This document shows, one piece after another, positions 1 through 7,589 of a stretch of DNA of 28,893 nucleotides. The stretch covers positions 1 to 28,893 of the forward strand of contig JAVBSY010000147.1 of NCBI GenBank assembly GCA_031556475.1. The letters run 5' to 3'. A program made the translations under genes and the position numbers. The notes under the pieces are model-generated. The model saw only the letters and a list, made by a program, of their open reading frames with translations. It was not told where the DNA came from and did no database searches. Within the stretch, counting starts at the first letter, position 1; each line of letters begins with the position of its first letter. Source of the DNA: Azoarcus sp031556475. Its GTDB lineage: Bacteria; Pseudomonadota; Gammaproteobacteria; Burkholderiales; Rhodocyclaceae.

Positions 1-425
1 ACCGCAGCATCATGAAGGCGCTCGATGCGTGGGACTACCTGCAGAAAACCACGTTCGAGGAGGCGGACTTCATCGAAACCTTCCTCGATATGCTGCGCGC
101 GGCCAAAAGCCGCCGCGCCGCCGCGTCCGAACCGCGTACCGACAGCGAACTGTCGCTCGATCCGCTGCGGCAAAGCGCGCCGCTGTGGCGCGGCAAGCGG
201 GTGAACGTGCCCTTGACCGCGCAGCGCATCCTTGCCGCGCTGTACGAGCGGCGTGGCGAGGTGGTGTCCTACGACGAACTGTTCGCCGCAGTGAAAAGCG
301 GTCGCAACCGCGAGAACATCCGCAAGCATATCAGTACCATCCGCGAGGCTTTCCGCGAGTTGGACGAAAATTTCGACTGCATCGAAAACGTGCCGATGCG
401 CGGTTTCCGCTGGACCGATGCGTGA
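1..425 (+). CDS. Response regulator, C-terminal part with winged-helix DNA-binding domain (5' end outside window)
   Basis: The reading frame is open to the first base (codons for R-S-I precede the Met at 12), so this is the 3' part of a longer gene. The first residues (A-L-D-A-W-D-Y-L-Q-K) resemble the end of a receiver domain, where a lysine follows a D-Y-L type motif. The last ~95 residues look like an OmpR/PhoB-type winged helix: V-P-L-T-A-Q-R-I-L-A-A-L, then S-Y-D-E-L-F, then N-I-R-K-H-I-S-T-I-R recognition-helix pattern and the G-F-R-W wing. It is followed after 78 bp by a histidine kinase on the same strand, so the two probably form one two-component system. The target genes cannot be read from the window. 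Confidence 0.85.
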   Translation, partial: RSIMKALDAWDYLQKTTFEEADFIETFLDMLRAAKSRRAAASEPRTDSELSLDPLRQSAPLWRGKRVNVPLTAQRILAALYERRGEVVSYDELFAAVKSGRNRENIRKHISTIREAFRELDENFDCIENVPMRGFRWTDA

Positions 426-503
426 CGCGCGCCTGTATCGCGGTAGCGCGCCGGGCGTTGTGGTCAACGTCGTTCTTGTGCCGATAGCCATGCGCGAACC
501 GCG

Positions 504-2639
504 ATGGGCACGATGAAAAAGGCCTTTCTCTGGCTCGCCTCGTTCCGCCTGCGCGTACTGTTCCGCACTTCGTTCCTGCTGCTGGCGCTATCGATGGTGG
601 CGCTGGTGGTTACGGTGCTGCAGGGGGAAAAGCAGCGCGACTACCGTAATTACCAATCGGGCCTGAACAAGACCAAGGAACAGATCGTTGCCCGCCTGCG
701 TCATCCGTCCGGGCAGTTGGCGTTGCTCAACCCGCCGCGGGCGCAGGAGGGGCACAACCTGTATCCGGTGCTGCTGCCGTTCTCGGCCATCGATTTCGAC
801 GACCAGAACAAGGTCCGCCACGCGGTGGAGATGGCCGGCTGCCTGATCCAGTATCCGCGCCAGGGCAGCCTGTGCGTGGCGATCGGCAACAATCCGTGGG
901 TGGGCGGCTTTATCTACGCCGCGGGCACCTTTGCCAGCGGCACGCTGGTCGCGCACGACATCGGCGACCGTTTTCTGGATGGCGCACACCGCATGCGGGT
1001 CGCCGTCGATCTGCGCGGGCGGACCTACCGCTGGCTGGCGCCCTTCGAGGTGCTGCCGGCCAGGCGTAGCGCGGCGGTCGAAGGTTTGCGCGGGCGTTTC
1101 ACCGGTTATACCGAATTGGACGAGCGGGATTACACCGGGGCGCTACCGATCAAGGAGTTTCGCGGTTGGGTATGGCAGGGCGCGCAGTGCGCGGATGCGG
1201 CGCAGAGTGGAGATGCTGTACAGCGTGGGGACGCGGAGGATGCAAGCGATTGCGCCAAGAAGTCCTTTTTTTCCGTGCGCCTGCCGGTGGATGCGCTGAT
1301 CGCCGATTTGTTCGAAACGCGAAAAACGGTGTGGCCGCCGCCCGACCTGGCCGATATCCATGTGCGTATCGAGGTACTGCCGCCCGGCGAGGCGCCGGCG
1401 TTGTTCGACAGTAGCGCGGCGGGCGCGGTGGCGCCGTTCTCCCTCAACGATCTGGGCGCGTTGCTGCAGCCGGGCGAGGAACTGCGCATTCGCAAGGAAA
1501 ATGCCACACAGGACCTGGCATGGATCGGGAGCAAGGAGGACCGGGAGGAGGAATCGGCCTCGCCGCTGCTCGCCCGCCTGGTCCGCCAACTGCCGGTGAA
1601 GGACTTCGACGAGCCGGTGGAGTTGACGGACACGGTGGTGACCCCTTCCGGCAACTACACCGTGGTACTGCGCGGCGACGCGGGCAGCGTCGTCAACCGC
1701 ACGCTGAGCGCGACGGCCACCCGTGTTTCCTGGTTTGTCGCTGCCATGCTGCTGGCCATCGTGCTGGCCTGGTTGGTGATCGAGATCGGCATCGTGTGGC
1801 GCATCGCCCGCCTGACGGGGCGCACGCGGCAATTGTCGAAATCGGTGCAGGGGCCGGATGCGCTGACCGCTTACGACCTGTCCGACCTCAGGGGCAACGA
1901 CGAGTTGGGTCTGCTCGCCACCTGCCTCAACGACTTGCTGCGCCGGGTCAAGGAAGACGCCGGGCGCGAGAAATTCCGTGCCGAGCAGGAAAAGGACCAG
2001 TGGCACGCCGTCGGCCACGAAATCATGTCGCCGCTGCAATCGCTGATGGCGCTGCACGGCAGCCCGGATGACCCCAGCCACCGCTACATCGCGCGCATGC
2101 AGCAGGCCGTGCGCGTGCTGTACGGCCATGCCAGCCCCAGCGAGGCGTTTCAATCGTCGACGTTGGCGGTGGCGGCGATGGATATCGACAAGTTCCTGGC
2201 AAACGTTGCCGCCAATGCGACGCACATCGGCATCGACAACGTCGTCTATGCGCCGGCATCGGCGCCCGTGCCGGTTCATGCCGACGAATACTCGCTGGAA
2301 GACGTGGTCAGCCACCTGCTGCGCAATGCCGACCGCTACCGCACGCCCGGTTCGCCGATCACGCTGAGCCTGGAAATCGATGGCAAGGTGGGCGAGGCGC
2401 CGGTGGCGGTCGTCGTTCACAACGTTGGGCCGCAGATCCCGTCCGAGTGGAGCAGGCGGATTTTCGAGTATGGCGTGTCCGACCAGCAGGACGCCGCGGC
2501 CAACGGCAATCGCGGCCAAGGCCTGTTCGTGGCGAAAACCTACATGGCGAAAATGGGCGGCACGCTCGGCGTCAGGAACGAAGCCGATGGCGTCAGTTTC
2601 ATCCTCGGCCTGCAACGGGCCGCGGGGCGTAGCGCCTGA
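504..2639 (+). CDS. Membrane sensor histidine kinase
   Basis: A 711-residue sensor kinase. There is a first membrane segment near residues 15-40, a large periplasmic region of about 360 residues with no domain I recognise, a second membrane segment near 407-430 and a HAMP-like linker. The phospho-acceptor His is in V-G-H-E-I-M-S-P-L-Q (His505). The ATPase domain shows an N-box (H-L-L-R-N-A-D-R-Y-R) and a glycine box G-N-R-G-Q-G-L-F-V-A-K. Its partner should be the regulator just upstream. Neither the ATG at 504 nor the one at 513 (M-K-K-A-F) has a strong ribosome site; 513 is an equally good start. The gene ends 24 bp before the end of the convergent reductase gene. The ligand is unknown. Confidence 0.88.
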   Translation: MGTMKKAFLWLASFRLRVLFRTSFLLLALSMVALVVTVLQGEKQRDYRNYQSGLNKTKEQIVARLRHPSGQLALLNPPRAQEGHNLYPVLLPFSAIDFDDQNKVRHAVEMAGCLIQYPRQGSLCVAIGNNPWVGGFIYAAGTFASGTLVAHDIGDRFLDGAHRMRVAVDLRGRTYRWLAPFEVLPARRSAAVEGLRGRFTGYTELDERDYTGALPIKEFRGWVWQGAQCADAAQSGDAVQRGDAEDASDCAKKSFFSVRLPVDALIADLFETRKTVWPPPDLADIHVRIEVLPPGEAPALFDSSAAGAVAPFSLNDLGALLQPGEELRIRKENATQDLAWIGSKEDREEESASPLLARLVRQLPVKDFDEPVELTDTVVTPSGNYTVVLRGDAGSVVNRTLSATATRVSWFVAAMLLAIVLAWLVIEIGIVWRIARLTGRTRQLSKSVQGPDALTAYDLSDLRGNDELGLLATCLNDLLRRVKEDAGREKFRAEQEKDQWHAVGHEIMSPLQSLMALHGSPDDPSHRYIARMQQAVRVLYGHASPSEAFQSSTLAVAAMDIDKFLANVAANATHIGIDNVVYAPASAPVPVHADEYSLEDVVSHLLRNADRYRTPGSPITLSLEIDGKVGEAPVAVVVHNVGPQIPSEWSRRIFEYGVSDQQDAAANGNRGQGLFVAKTYMAKMGGTLGVRNEADGVSFILGLQRAAGRSA

Positions 2640-2663
2640 CCCCCGAGCCCTGCGCGCGATTGC

Positions 2664-3209
2664 TCAGATAAAACCGGCGAAGCCGCGCAGAAACTCTTCC
2701 ATCTGCTTGCGGGTGCCGTCGTCCTTCAATGTGCCGTCGGCATCGAAGACGTGGTCGGCGCGGGAAATCAGCAAGCGCCCGCCCGACCAGTGGCGCGCAC
2801 CGAGAAGCTTCAGCACCGGCAGCCAGGCATTTTGCGCGAGGATGGTGCCGAAGTTGCCGATGGACGCGCCGGCGATGGCGATCGGCTTGCCGCCGAAGAC
2901 CTTGGGAATGTCGCCGGGCGGGCGGGACAGCCAATCGATCGCGTTCTTGAGCACGCCAGGAATGCCGTGGTTGTATTCCGGGGTGGCCAGCAGCAGGCCG
3001 TCGCTGGCGATCACCCGGTTTTTCAGGTCGCTCACGGCGGGGGGAATGCCCTGCTTTTGTTCGAGGTCGCCGTCGTATAGCGGAATACCGTGCAGCGTGG
3101 CGATTTCCAACTCGACGCCGGAGCCGGTCAGCGCCTGCGCGGCGCGCAGCAGCGCGGTGTTGTAGGACTGCGTGCGCAGGCTGCCGGAAATACCCAATAT
3201 CTTGATCAT
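2664..3209 (-). CDS. NADPH-dependent FMN reductase (ChrR/ArsH-like flavodoxin-fold family)
   Basis: A 181-residue soluble protein of the NADPH-dependent FMN reductase family. The N-terminus I-K-I-L-G-I-S-G-S-L-R carries the FMN phosphate-binding loop, and T-P-E-Y-N-H-G-I-P-G-V-L-K-N-A-I-D-W is the family's second flavin-binding signature. Members reduce quinones, chromate, azo dyes or free FMN using NAD(P)H in the cytoplasm. I chose the ATG at 3209 because GAGAGA lies about 8 bases upstream and the protein then starts exactly at the flavodoxin strand; the frame runs further upstream to 3575 but that part has no recognisable content. Physiological substrate is not decidable here. Confidence 0.9.
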   Translation of the reverse strand: MIKILGISGSLRTQSYNTALLRAAQALTGSGVELEIATLHGIPLYDGDLEQKQGIPPAVSDLKNRVIASDGLLLATPEYNHGIPGVLKNAIDWLSRPPGDIPKVFGGKPIAIAGASIGNFGTILAQNAWLPVLKLLGARHWSGGRLLISRADHVFDADGTLKDDGTRKQMEEFLRGFAGFI

Positions 3210-3605
3210 GTGCTTGTCTCTCGTTCCGGTTAACGGGTTGGGAGCGGGCTGCCGCTCTCGCTTCCTTCCTGACGCAACCAGCCTGGCTGGGTGCCGGTCT
3301 GCGTGTCGTACTGGACTCGTAGCCATGCCATCGATGGCCATCGGCGACGAAAATGCCTCCGTACGAGGAAGTTCCCCGCGAAAGGTTCGTCGTCGGCTAT
3401 CGGCCGGAGAACGCGTGACACGGCTGCGATGCACTGTGGAAGCGATACACGGCCGGTGCCCGGATAGGGGAGCATGACGACAACTGCACGCATCCTTCGC
3501 TTTGGTGTGTGGGCATGAGCCGGGAAAGATGCCCCCTTCCCCAGCCGGATTTCTGCGGCGTGTTCCGTTATTCACCTTGCCGCCGAAAATGGCGTGCGGC
3601 GTGCG
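3210..3605. other. 396-bp gap between reductase and OsmC-like gene; no convincing gene
   Basis: Both flanking genes are on the minus strand, so this stretch should hold the promoter of the reductase gene and the terminator of the OsmC-like gene. I see no clear -10/-35 pair and no hairpin with a T-tract. A minus-strand open frame at 3230-3493 (87 codons) has an odd composition and no ribosome site, so it is not called. Confidence 0.4.
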
Positions 3606-4031
3606 TCACGATGCGAAAGAGGTTGCTATTCGCACCTCGCCCACCAGCAATTTATGGACCGGGCAGGCGTTGGCGATTTGCAACAAGCGTTCGCGCTGTT
3701 CGGTGTCCAAATCCCCTTGTAGGCCAATGCGGCGAACGATGTCGGTTCCCGTGGCGGGTTTGCCGTCCGGATCGATCTGCAATTCCACGTTGACTGCCGT
3801 GAGCGGCCACTGTTTGCGTGCGGCGTACATCTGCAAGGTGATCGCAGTACATGCTCCCAGGCCCGACAGCAGCAACTGATACGGCGTTGGTCCGCTGTCG
3901 GCGCCGCCGAGTTCGGGCGGCTCGTCTGCCGACCAGGTGTGGCCGGCATCGTCGGTGAATGTCACGGCGTAAGGTGCAGCGCCTGTGGTCGCGCGGACAG
4001 AGATCGGTTTGGAGGCGGTGGTGGATGGCAT
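3606..4031 (-). CDS. OsmC/Ohr-family protein
   Basis: A 141-residue OsmC-fold protein. The two redox-active cysteines of the family are present: Cys61 in L-G-A-C-T-A-I-T and Cys123 in N-A-C-P-V-H-K. The spacing and the C-P-V-H-K motif fit the OsmC-like branch. Family members are thiol peroxidases acting on organic hydroperoxides, although many of this branch are uncharacterised. The ATG at 4031 is preceded by AGGAG at a suitable distance. It sits alone, divergent from the cytochrome c peroxidase operon across a long shared control region, which suggests linked control of two peroxide defences, but this is inference. Confidence 0.9.
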   Translation of the reverse strand: MPSTTASKPISVRATTGAAPYAVTFTDDAGHTWSADEPPELGGADSGPTPYQLLLSGLGACTAITLQMYAARKQWPLTAVNVELQIDPDGKPATGTDIVRRIGLQGDLDTEQRERLLQIANACPVHKLLVGEVRIATSFAS

Positions 4032-4333
4032 GGGAGGACTCCTGTTGTGGCGCCACGTACGGAAATGGCTGGTGGTTTTGGTACTCGCTGGGACGGACGA
4101 AAGGGCATTCGAGCGTCGGTGAGTGTAAGGCTTATCGGTCTCCGTACCCGCGAGGGTGTGGCCGGGATTGTTGCAGAGAATGTGTCGGCAGCCGGTCGAT
4201 GAGTCGGCAATGGCTGCTGGTGTCGAGTGGTGCGCTTATGTTGCATGGGTGAAATCTCTTTGGGAGAAATCGACTTTTTGTCGATTATCTGGCGATGATT
4301 TGTTGTGCCATCTGGTGCCAGACCCAATGAACA

Positions 4334-4346
4334 TGCCAATTTGGCA
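4334..4346. promoter_or_regulatory. Palindrome TGCCA-ATT-TGGCA, candidate regulator site
   Basis: The 13-mer has perfect 5-bp arms around an A/T-only core. The same arms with other A/T cores occur twice upstream of the Mo-reductase operon (25049-25061 and 25114-25126), where they sit at upstream-activator distance from a sigma-54 promoter. I could not find a good sigma-54 promoter on either side of this copy. Confidence 0.5.
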
Positions 4347-4366
4347 GACTTTGTTCTGTGGCATGG

Positions 4367-4382
4367 CGTGACGTATTTCACG
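4367..4382. promoter_or_regulatory. CRP-family box CGTGA-N6-TCACG
   Basis: The arms are perfectly symmetric with the 5-6-5 spacing of CRP/Vfr sites (consensus TGTGA-N6-TCACA). Its centre (4374.5) is 41.5 bp upstream of a start predicted at about 4416 from the -10 element TAATAT at 4404-4409. That is the class II activator position. The start site itself is a prediction. Confidence 0.5.
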
Positions 4383-4403
4383 TAAAAAAACTTTACCTGT
4401 TGT

Positions 4404-4418
4404 TAATATAGGTATGAT
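4404..4418 (+). promoter_or_regulatory. Candidate -10 region(s) for the peroxidase operon
   Basis: TAATAT (4404-4409) fits a class II activated promoter with no -35 element. TATGAT (4413-4418) is a second candidate, with TTTACC 15 bp upstream. Either gives a leader of roughly 210-220 nt before the peroxidase start. Confidence 0.4.
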
Positions 4419-4444
4419 TTATAGTGCCATTAACAAATAATCTA

Positions 4445-4586
4445 TTGGTGCTCACGGGCCTCGTCTGACTGAGTTGGGTCGTGGTGCCAAACTGCTCCCG
4501 CTCAAATGGCGCGGCGATCATTCGGCGGCATGCCAGGCAAACGACTCATTTCATACTTGGGGCACGACGGCCGTAGGCCGTTTTTT
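4445..4586 (+). ncRNA. Structured leader or small RNA before the peroxidase gene
   Basis: The RNA would fold TTGGTGC (4445-4451) plus CACGG (4453-4457) against 4479-4490, giving 12 pairs with one bulged U and some G-U pairs. Further down, ACGGCC (4567-4572) pairs with GGCCGT (4576-4581) around a GTA loop and runs into six Ts (4581-4586). This has the form of an intrinsic terminator 50 bp before the coding start. Together with the upstream promoter it could make a ~165-nt small RNA, or a leader with attenuation. I recognise no known riboswitch class. Confidence 0.35.
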
Positions 4587-4635
4587 GCTTTTGGCACAAG
4601 TACTTTTTTAGATGCACAGGCAGGATGGAGTTCGC

Positions 4636-5691
4636 ATGCCTCATGATTTGTTAAAAAAACACGTTCTTCCCCATGTAACTTCTTTGGTTCGCAAAGGGGC
4701 CGGGCGCGGCTTTTTCATGCGTGCCGGCATGGCGTTTTGCGTGTTGCTCGGCATTTCCGGCTACGTTGGCGCGCAGCCTGATGAGCCGATCAAGCCCATT
4801 CCGGTGAAGGTAAAGCTCGATGCCGCGAAGGTGGTTCTTGGCGAGCGGTTTTTCAATGACAAAAGGTTCTCCAGGGACAACACCGTTTCCTGTGCGAGTT
4901 GCCACGATCCGAAGAAAGGGGGCGCCGACGGCCTGCAGACGGCGGTTGGCATTGGCGGGGCAAAAGGCCCGGTGAATACGCCCACTGTTTTCAACAGCGG
5001 TTTCAATTTCCGCCAATTCTGGGATGGGCGCGCGGCGTCTCTCGAGGAGCAGGCAAGCGGACCCGTGCATAACCCGCTGGAAATGGGTACCAACTGGCCG
5101 GAGATCATCGACAAGCTTTCCAAGGATGAGGCGCTTGCCGCGCAGGTGAAAAGTTCTTACCCGGATGGCTTGACGGAAAAGAATGTCGTCGATGCGCTCG
5201 CGACGTTCCAACGCTCGCTGGTGACGGCGAATTCCCGTTTCGACAGGTATCTCCGGGGCGATAAGGCGGCATTGAGCGACGATGAACTGCAGGGCTATCG
5301 ATTGTTCAAGTCCTATGGCTGTATCGCCTGTCACCAGGGCGTCAATGTCGGTGGAAACATGTTCCAGGTCTTTGGCGTGATGGGTAACTATTTTTCCCAG
5401 CGCGGCAACGAAACAGCCGCTGATCTGGGCCGCTACAACGTCACCAAGAACGAAGCCGACAAGCATGTCTTCAAGGTGCCGAGCCTGCGCAATGTCGCGC
5501 TCACGGCGCCTTATTTCCACGATGGCTCGGCGAATACGCTGGGCGATGCGGTGGATGTGATGTTCAAGTACCAGTTGGGGCGTGCAGCGCCAGAGCAGGA
5601 CAAGCGTTTGATAATCGAATTCCTGCAGACGCTGACGGGCGAATTCAATGGCAAGCCGTTGGCAACCCCGGCGGAAGCGGCCCCGCGCTGA
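4636..5691 (+). CDS. Dihaem cytochrome c peroxidase, periplasmic
   Basis: A 351-residue protein of the bacterial dihaem cytochrome c peroxidase/MauG family. It has two c-type haem sites, C-A-S-C-H (residues 86-90) and C-I-A-C-H (229-233). Family motifs present include N-T-P-T-V-F-N, F-W-D-G-R-A, and V-P-S-L-R-N-V-A-L-T-A-P-Y-F-H-D-G. It would reduce hydrogen peroxide to water with electrons from small cytochromes. I chose ATG 4636 because GGAG sits six bases upstream; an ATG at 4612 and one at 4717 (just before a good hydrophobic signal ending in Y-V-G-A-Q) are alternatives. A sensor kinase follows after 35 bp and a response regulator after that, so peroxidase and signalling genes appear co-transcribed, which is unusual. 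Confidence 0.93.
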   Translation: MPHDLLKKHVLPHVTSLVRKGAGRGFFMRAGMAFCVLLGISGYVGAQPDEPIKPIPVKVKLDAAKVVLGERFFNDKRFSRDNTVSCASCHDPKKGGADGLQTAVGIGGAKGPVNTPTVFNSGFNFRQFWDGRAASLEEQASGPVHNPLEMGTNWPEIIDKLSKDEALAAQVKSSYPDGLTEKNVVDALATFQRSLVTANSRFDRYLRGDKAALSDDELQGYRLFKSYGCIACHQGVNVGGNMFQVFGVMGNYFSQRGNETAADLGRYNVTKNEADKHVFKVPSLRNVALTAPYFHDGSANTLGDAVDVMFKYQLGRAAPEQDKRLIIEFLQTLTGEFNGKPLATPAEAAPR

Positions 5692-5726
5692 CCTAGCCGC
5701 TTTTGAAGAATAAGACGGAGCATTTC

Positions 5727-7550
5727 ATGGTAGAGATGGCAAATAAAAGGGTGATCCTTTACGCGCTGGCGGCTGTTCTGCTGGTTGTCGTTCTGGGGGG
5801 TTTGTTCACTCAGACGCGCAGGGTCGATTTTGAGACGCAGAACGAAATCTTCAATAAATTGCGGGAGCTGAAACAGGTCGATGCCGAGTGGGACGTTAAC
5901 TTGCTGCGTTCCAAAACAGGCTTGGCGGACAATTACGATGCCGTCACCACGCCACCGCTGTTGATTCAAACGCTGAAAGCGGACCTGGTAGCCAAAAGCC
6001 AGAAAACGTGGCGCGACCATCCCGAAGTCAATGCGCGCCTCGATGGTTTGTTGGAAAAGTATTCGGCGCTGATGGACAAGAAAATCGGCATGATCGAGCA
6101 CTTCAAGTCGCAAAACGCGATCTTGCGCAATTCGTCGCGTTTTCTGCCCTTGGCTGTCGGCGATCTGACCGAGTCCGTCCGTGCCGGTGGCGGCGCTTCG
6201 GTACCGAGAGCGGAGATCGAAAGCGAAATCAACAGACTGCTTGCCGATGTCATGCTCTATTCGAACGTGCCGGAAGCGAGCCTGCGCGACCGTATCGGCC
6301 AGTCCGTCCGTGCGCTCGGCCAACTGACGCTGTCCTTGCCGCCGGAAGTACGCGAGCGCAACGATATCCTGGCTGCGCACGTAAGGGTGTTGCTGCAACA
6401 GCAGGATAGTGGTGCCAAGCTGCTGGCCGAGTTGGACGAGATTCCGACCGACAGGGCGATCGACGCCTTGAACGATGCCTATGTGCAGGAAAACGCCAAG
6501 TTGCTGGATAGCCAGCAGGTCTACAACCAGGCGCTGCAGGTTTATTCGATTTTCCTGTTATTGCTGCTTGCCTATGCCGGGTGGAGAATCTTCCGCTCAT
6601 ATAAGTTGCTGAACAAAACGAACGCGGAGCTGAATCGGGCCAACAGGGAAATCAAGGAGTCGCAGGTTCTGCTTGTTCAGACGGAAAAGATGTCGGCGCT
6701 CGGGCGCATGGTGGCGGGCATCGCCCACGAGATCAATACGCCCTTGGCTTATGTGAAGGGCGCGTTCGGCGTCATCGGCGATCAACTGATGCTGATTCGC
6801 GAGCTGGTCGACAGGAACGACGAATTTCTCCGGCATCTGCGTGCGACCCCGCAGGACAAGACCATGGTGAAGGAGGGTTTTCTTTCCGTCGAGGCCAAGG
6901 CCAAGGAAGTGGCCGAGCACAGCGTCGTGGAAGAAATCGAAGCGCTGCTCAAGGAGGGGGTTTACGGCATCGGCCAGATATCCGAAATCATCGTCAACCT
7001 GAAGAACTTCAGCCGGCTGGATCGCGCGAAGATAGAGAATTTTTCGGTCGAGGCCGGTTTGGACAGCACTTTGTTGCTGGCCAAGAACATTCTGAAAAAC
7101 AAGGTCCAGATCATCAAGCAATACGGCAATGTGCCGTCGATCACTGGTTCGCCGTCGCAGATCAATCAGGTTTTCCTGAACATCATCACCAATGCCGTTC
7201 AGTCGATGCATGGGGATGAGAGGCCGAACACCATACGCCTGCGTACCTCGATGGAGAACGAGCAGACGGTGCGCATCACCATCGGGGATAACGGCAGCGG
7301 TATCCCAAAAGAAGTATTGCCGCATATTTTCGACCCGTTTTTCACCAGCAAGTCGATTGGGGAAGGAACGGGCATGGGTTTGTCCATCTCGTACAAGATC
7401 ATCCAGGAGCACGGCGGTGAGATTCTGGTCGATACGGAGGTCGGCATCGGAACCGTCTTCACGATTCTGTTGCCGATCCAGGCCGTTTCGGTGGGTTCCG
7501 CGTTGATCGGCGACGATGCGCCCGCGGATCAACTGGCCATTGCCGTTTGA
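5727..7550 (+). CDS. Sensor histidine kinase with DAHL-like periplasmic helical domain
   Basis: A 607-residue kinase. Membrane segments are near residues 9-28 and 273-290. Between them lies a ~245-residue helical region with W-D-V-N-L-L-R-S-K-T-G-L-A-D-N-Y-D, which fits the DAHL sensor domain. After the second segment comes a coiled-coil linker, then G-I-A-H-E-I-N-T-P-L-A-Y-V (His334), an N-box around N-I-I-T-N-A-V-Q-S-M, and ATP-binding glycine boxes D-N-G-S-G-I-P and G-T-G-M-G-L-S-I-S. The start at ATG 5727 has ACGGAG at good spacing; an open TTG at 5703 is less likely. It lies between the peroxidase and its presumed partner regulator and may sense a redox or periplasmic signal (inference). 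Confidence 0.9.
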   Translation: MVEMANKRVILYALAAVLLVVVLGGLFTQTRRVDFETQNEIFNKLRELKQVDAEWDVNLLRSKTGLADNYDAVTTPPLLIQTLKADLVAKSQKTWRDHPEVNARLDGLLEKYSALMDKKIGMIEHFKSQNAILRNSSRFLPLAVGDLTESVRAGGGASVPRAEIESEINRLLADVMLYSNVPEASLRDRIGQSVRALGQLTLSLPPEVRERNDILAAHVRVLLQQQDSGAKLLAELDEIPTDRAIDALNDAYVQENAKLLDSQQVYNQALQVYSIFLLLLLAYAGWRIFRSYKLLNKTNAELNRANREIKESQVLLVQTEKMSALGRMVAGIAHEINTPLAYVKGAFGVIGDQLMLIRELVDRNDEFLRHLRATPQDKTMVKEGFLSVEAKAKEVAEHSVVEEIEALLKEGVYGIGQISEIIVNLKNFSRLDRAKIENFSVEAGLDSTLLLAKNILKNKVQIIKQYGNVPSITGSPSQINQVFLNIITNAVQSMHGDERPNTIRLRTSMENEQTVRITIGDNGSGIPKEVLPHIFDPFFTSKSIGEGTGMGLSISYKIIQEHGGEILVDTEVGIGTVFTILLPIQAVSVGSALIGDDAPADQLAIAV

Positions 7551-7589
7551 AAGGTCGGCTACCGGTAAGCTTGCGCGGAGGGACAAAGG

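Larger units (their letters stand above)
4032..4635. promoter_or_regulatory. 604-bp divergent control region between OsmC-like and peroxidase genes
   Basis: No gene is supported here. It is AT-richer than its surroundings and dense in symmetric elements: a 7-bp inverted repeat AATCGAC/GTCGATT with a T5 centre (4268-4286), the palindrome TGCCA-ATT-TGGCA (4334-4346), a CRP-type box (4367-4382), a -10-like TAATAT (4404-4409), an inverted pair TTGTTAAT/ATTAACAA (4400-4407 and 4429-4436), a bulged RNA stem (4445-4490) and a terminator-like hairpin (4567-4586). Confidence 0.7.

Noticed and set aside
1143..2615. 490-codon open frame antisense to the first histidine kinase
   Set aside because: It is the shadow of a clear kinase gene and its composition (His/Arg/Gln-rich) is typical of such shadows.
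3230..3493. 87-codon minus-strand open frame between reductase and OsmC-like gene
   Set aside because: No ribosome site, no recognisable motif, and Arg-rich random-looking composition; a real small gene is not fully excluded.
4334..4346. Sigma-54 promoters paired with this palindrome on either strand
   Set aside because: No GG-N10-GC with a fair -24 element was found between it and either flanking gene.
4156..4371. 71-codon plus-strand open frame in the peroxidase control region
   Set aside because: It has a non-ATG start, no ribosome site and covers regulatory palindromes.
4591..4606. TTGGCACAAGTACTTTTT before the peroxidase gene as a sigma-54 promoter
   Set aside because: The -24 element is perfect but the -12 GC is replaced by TT, which is rarely tolerated.
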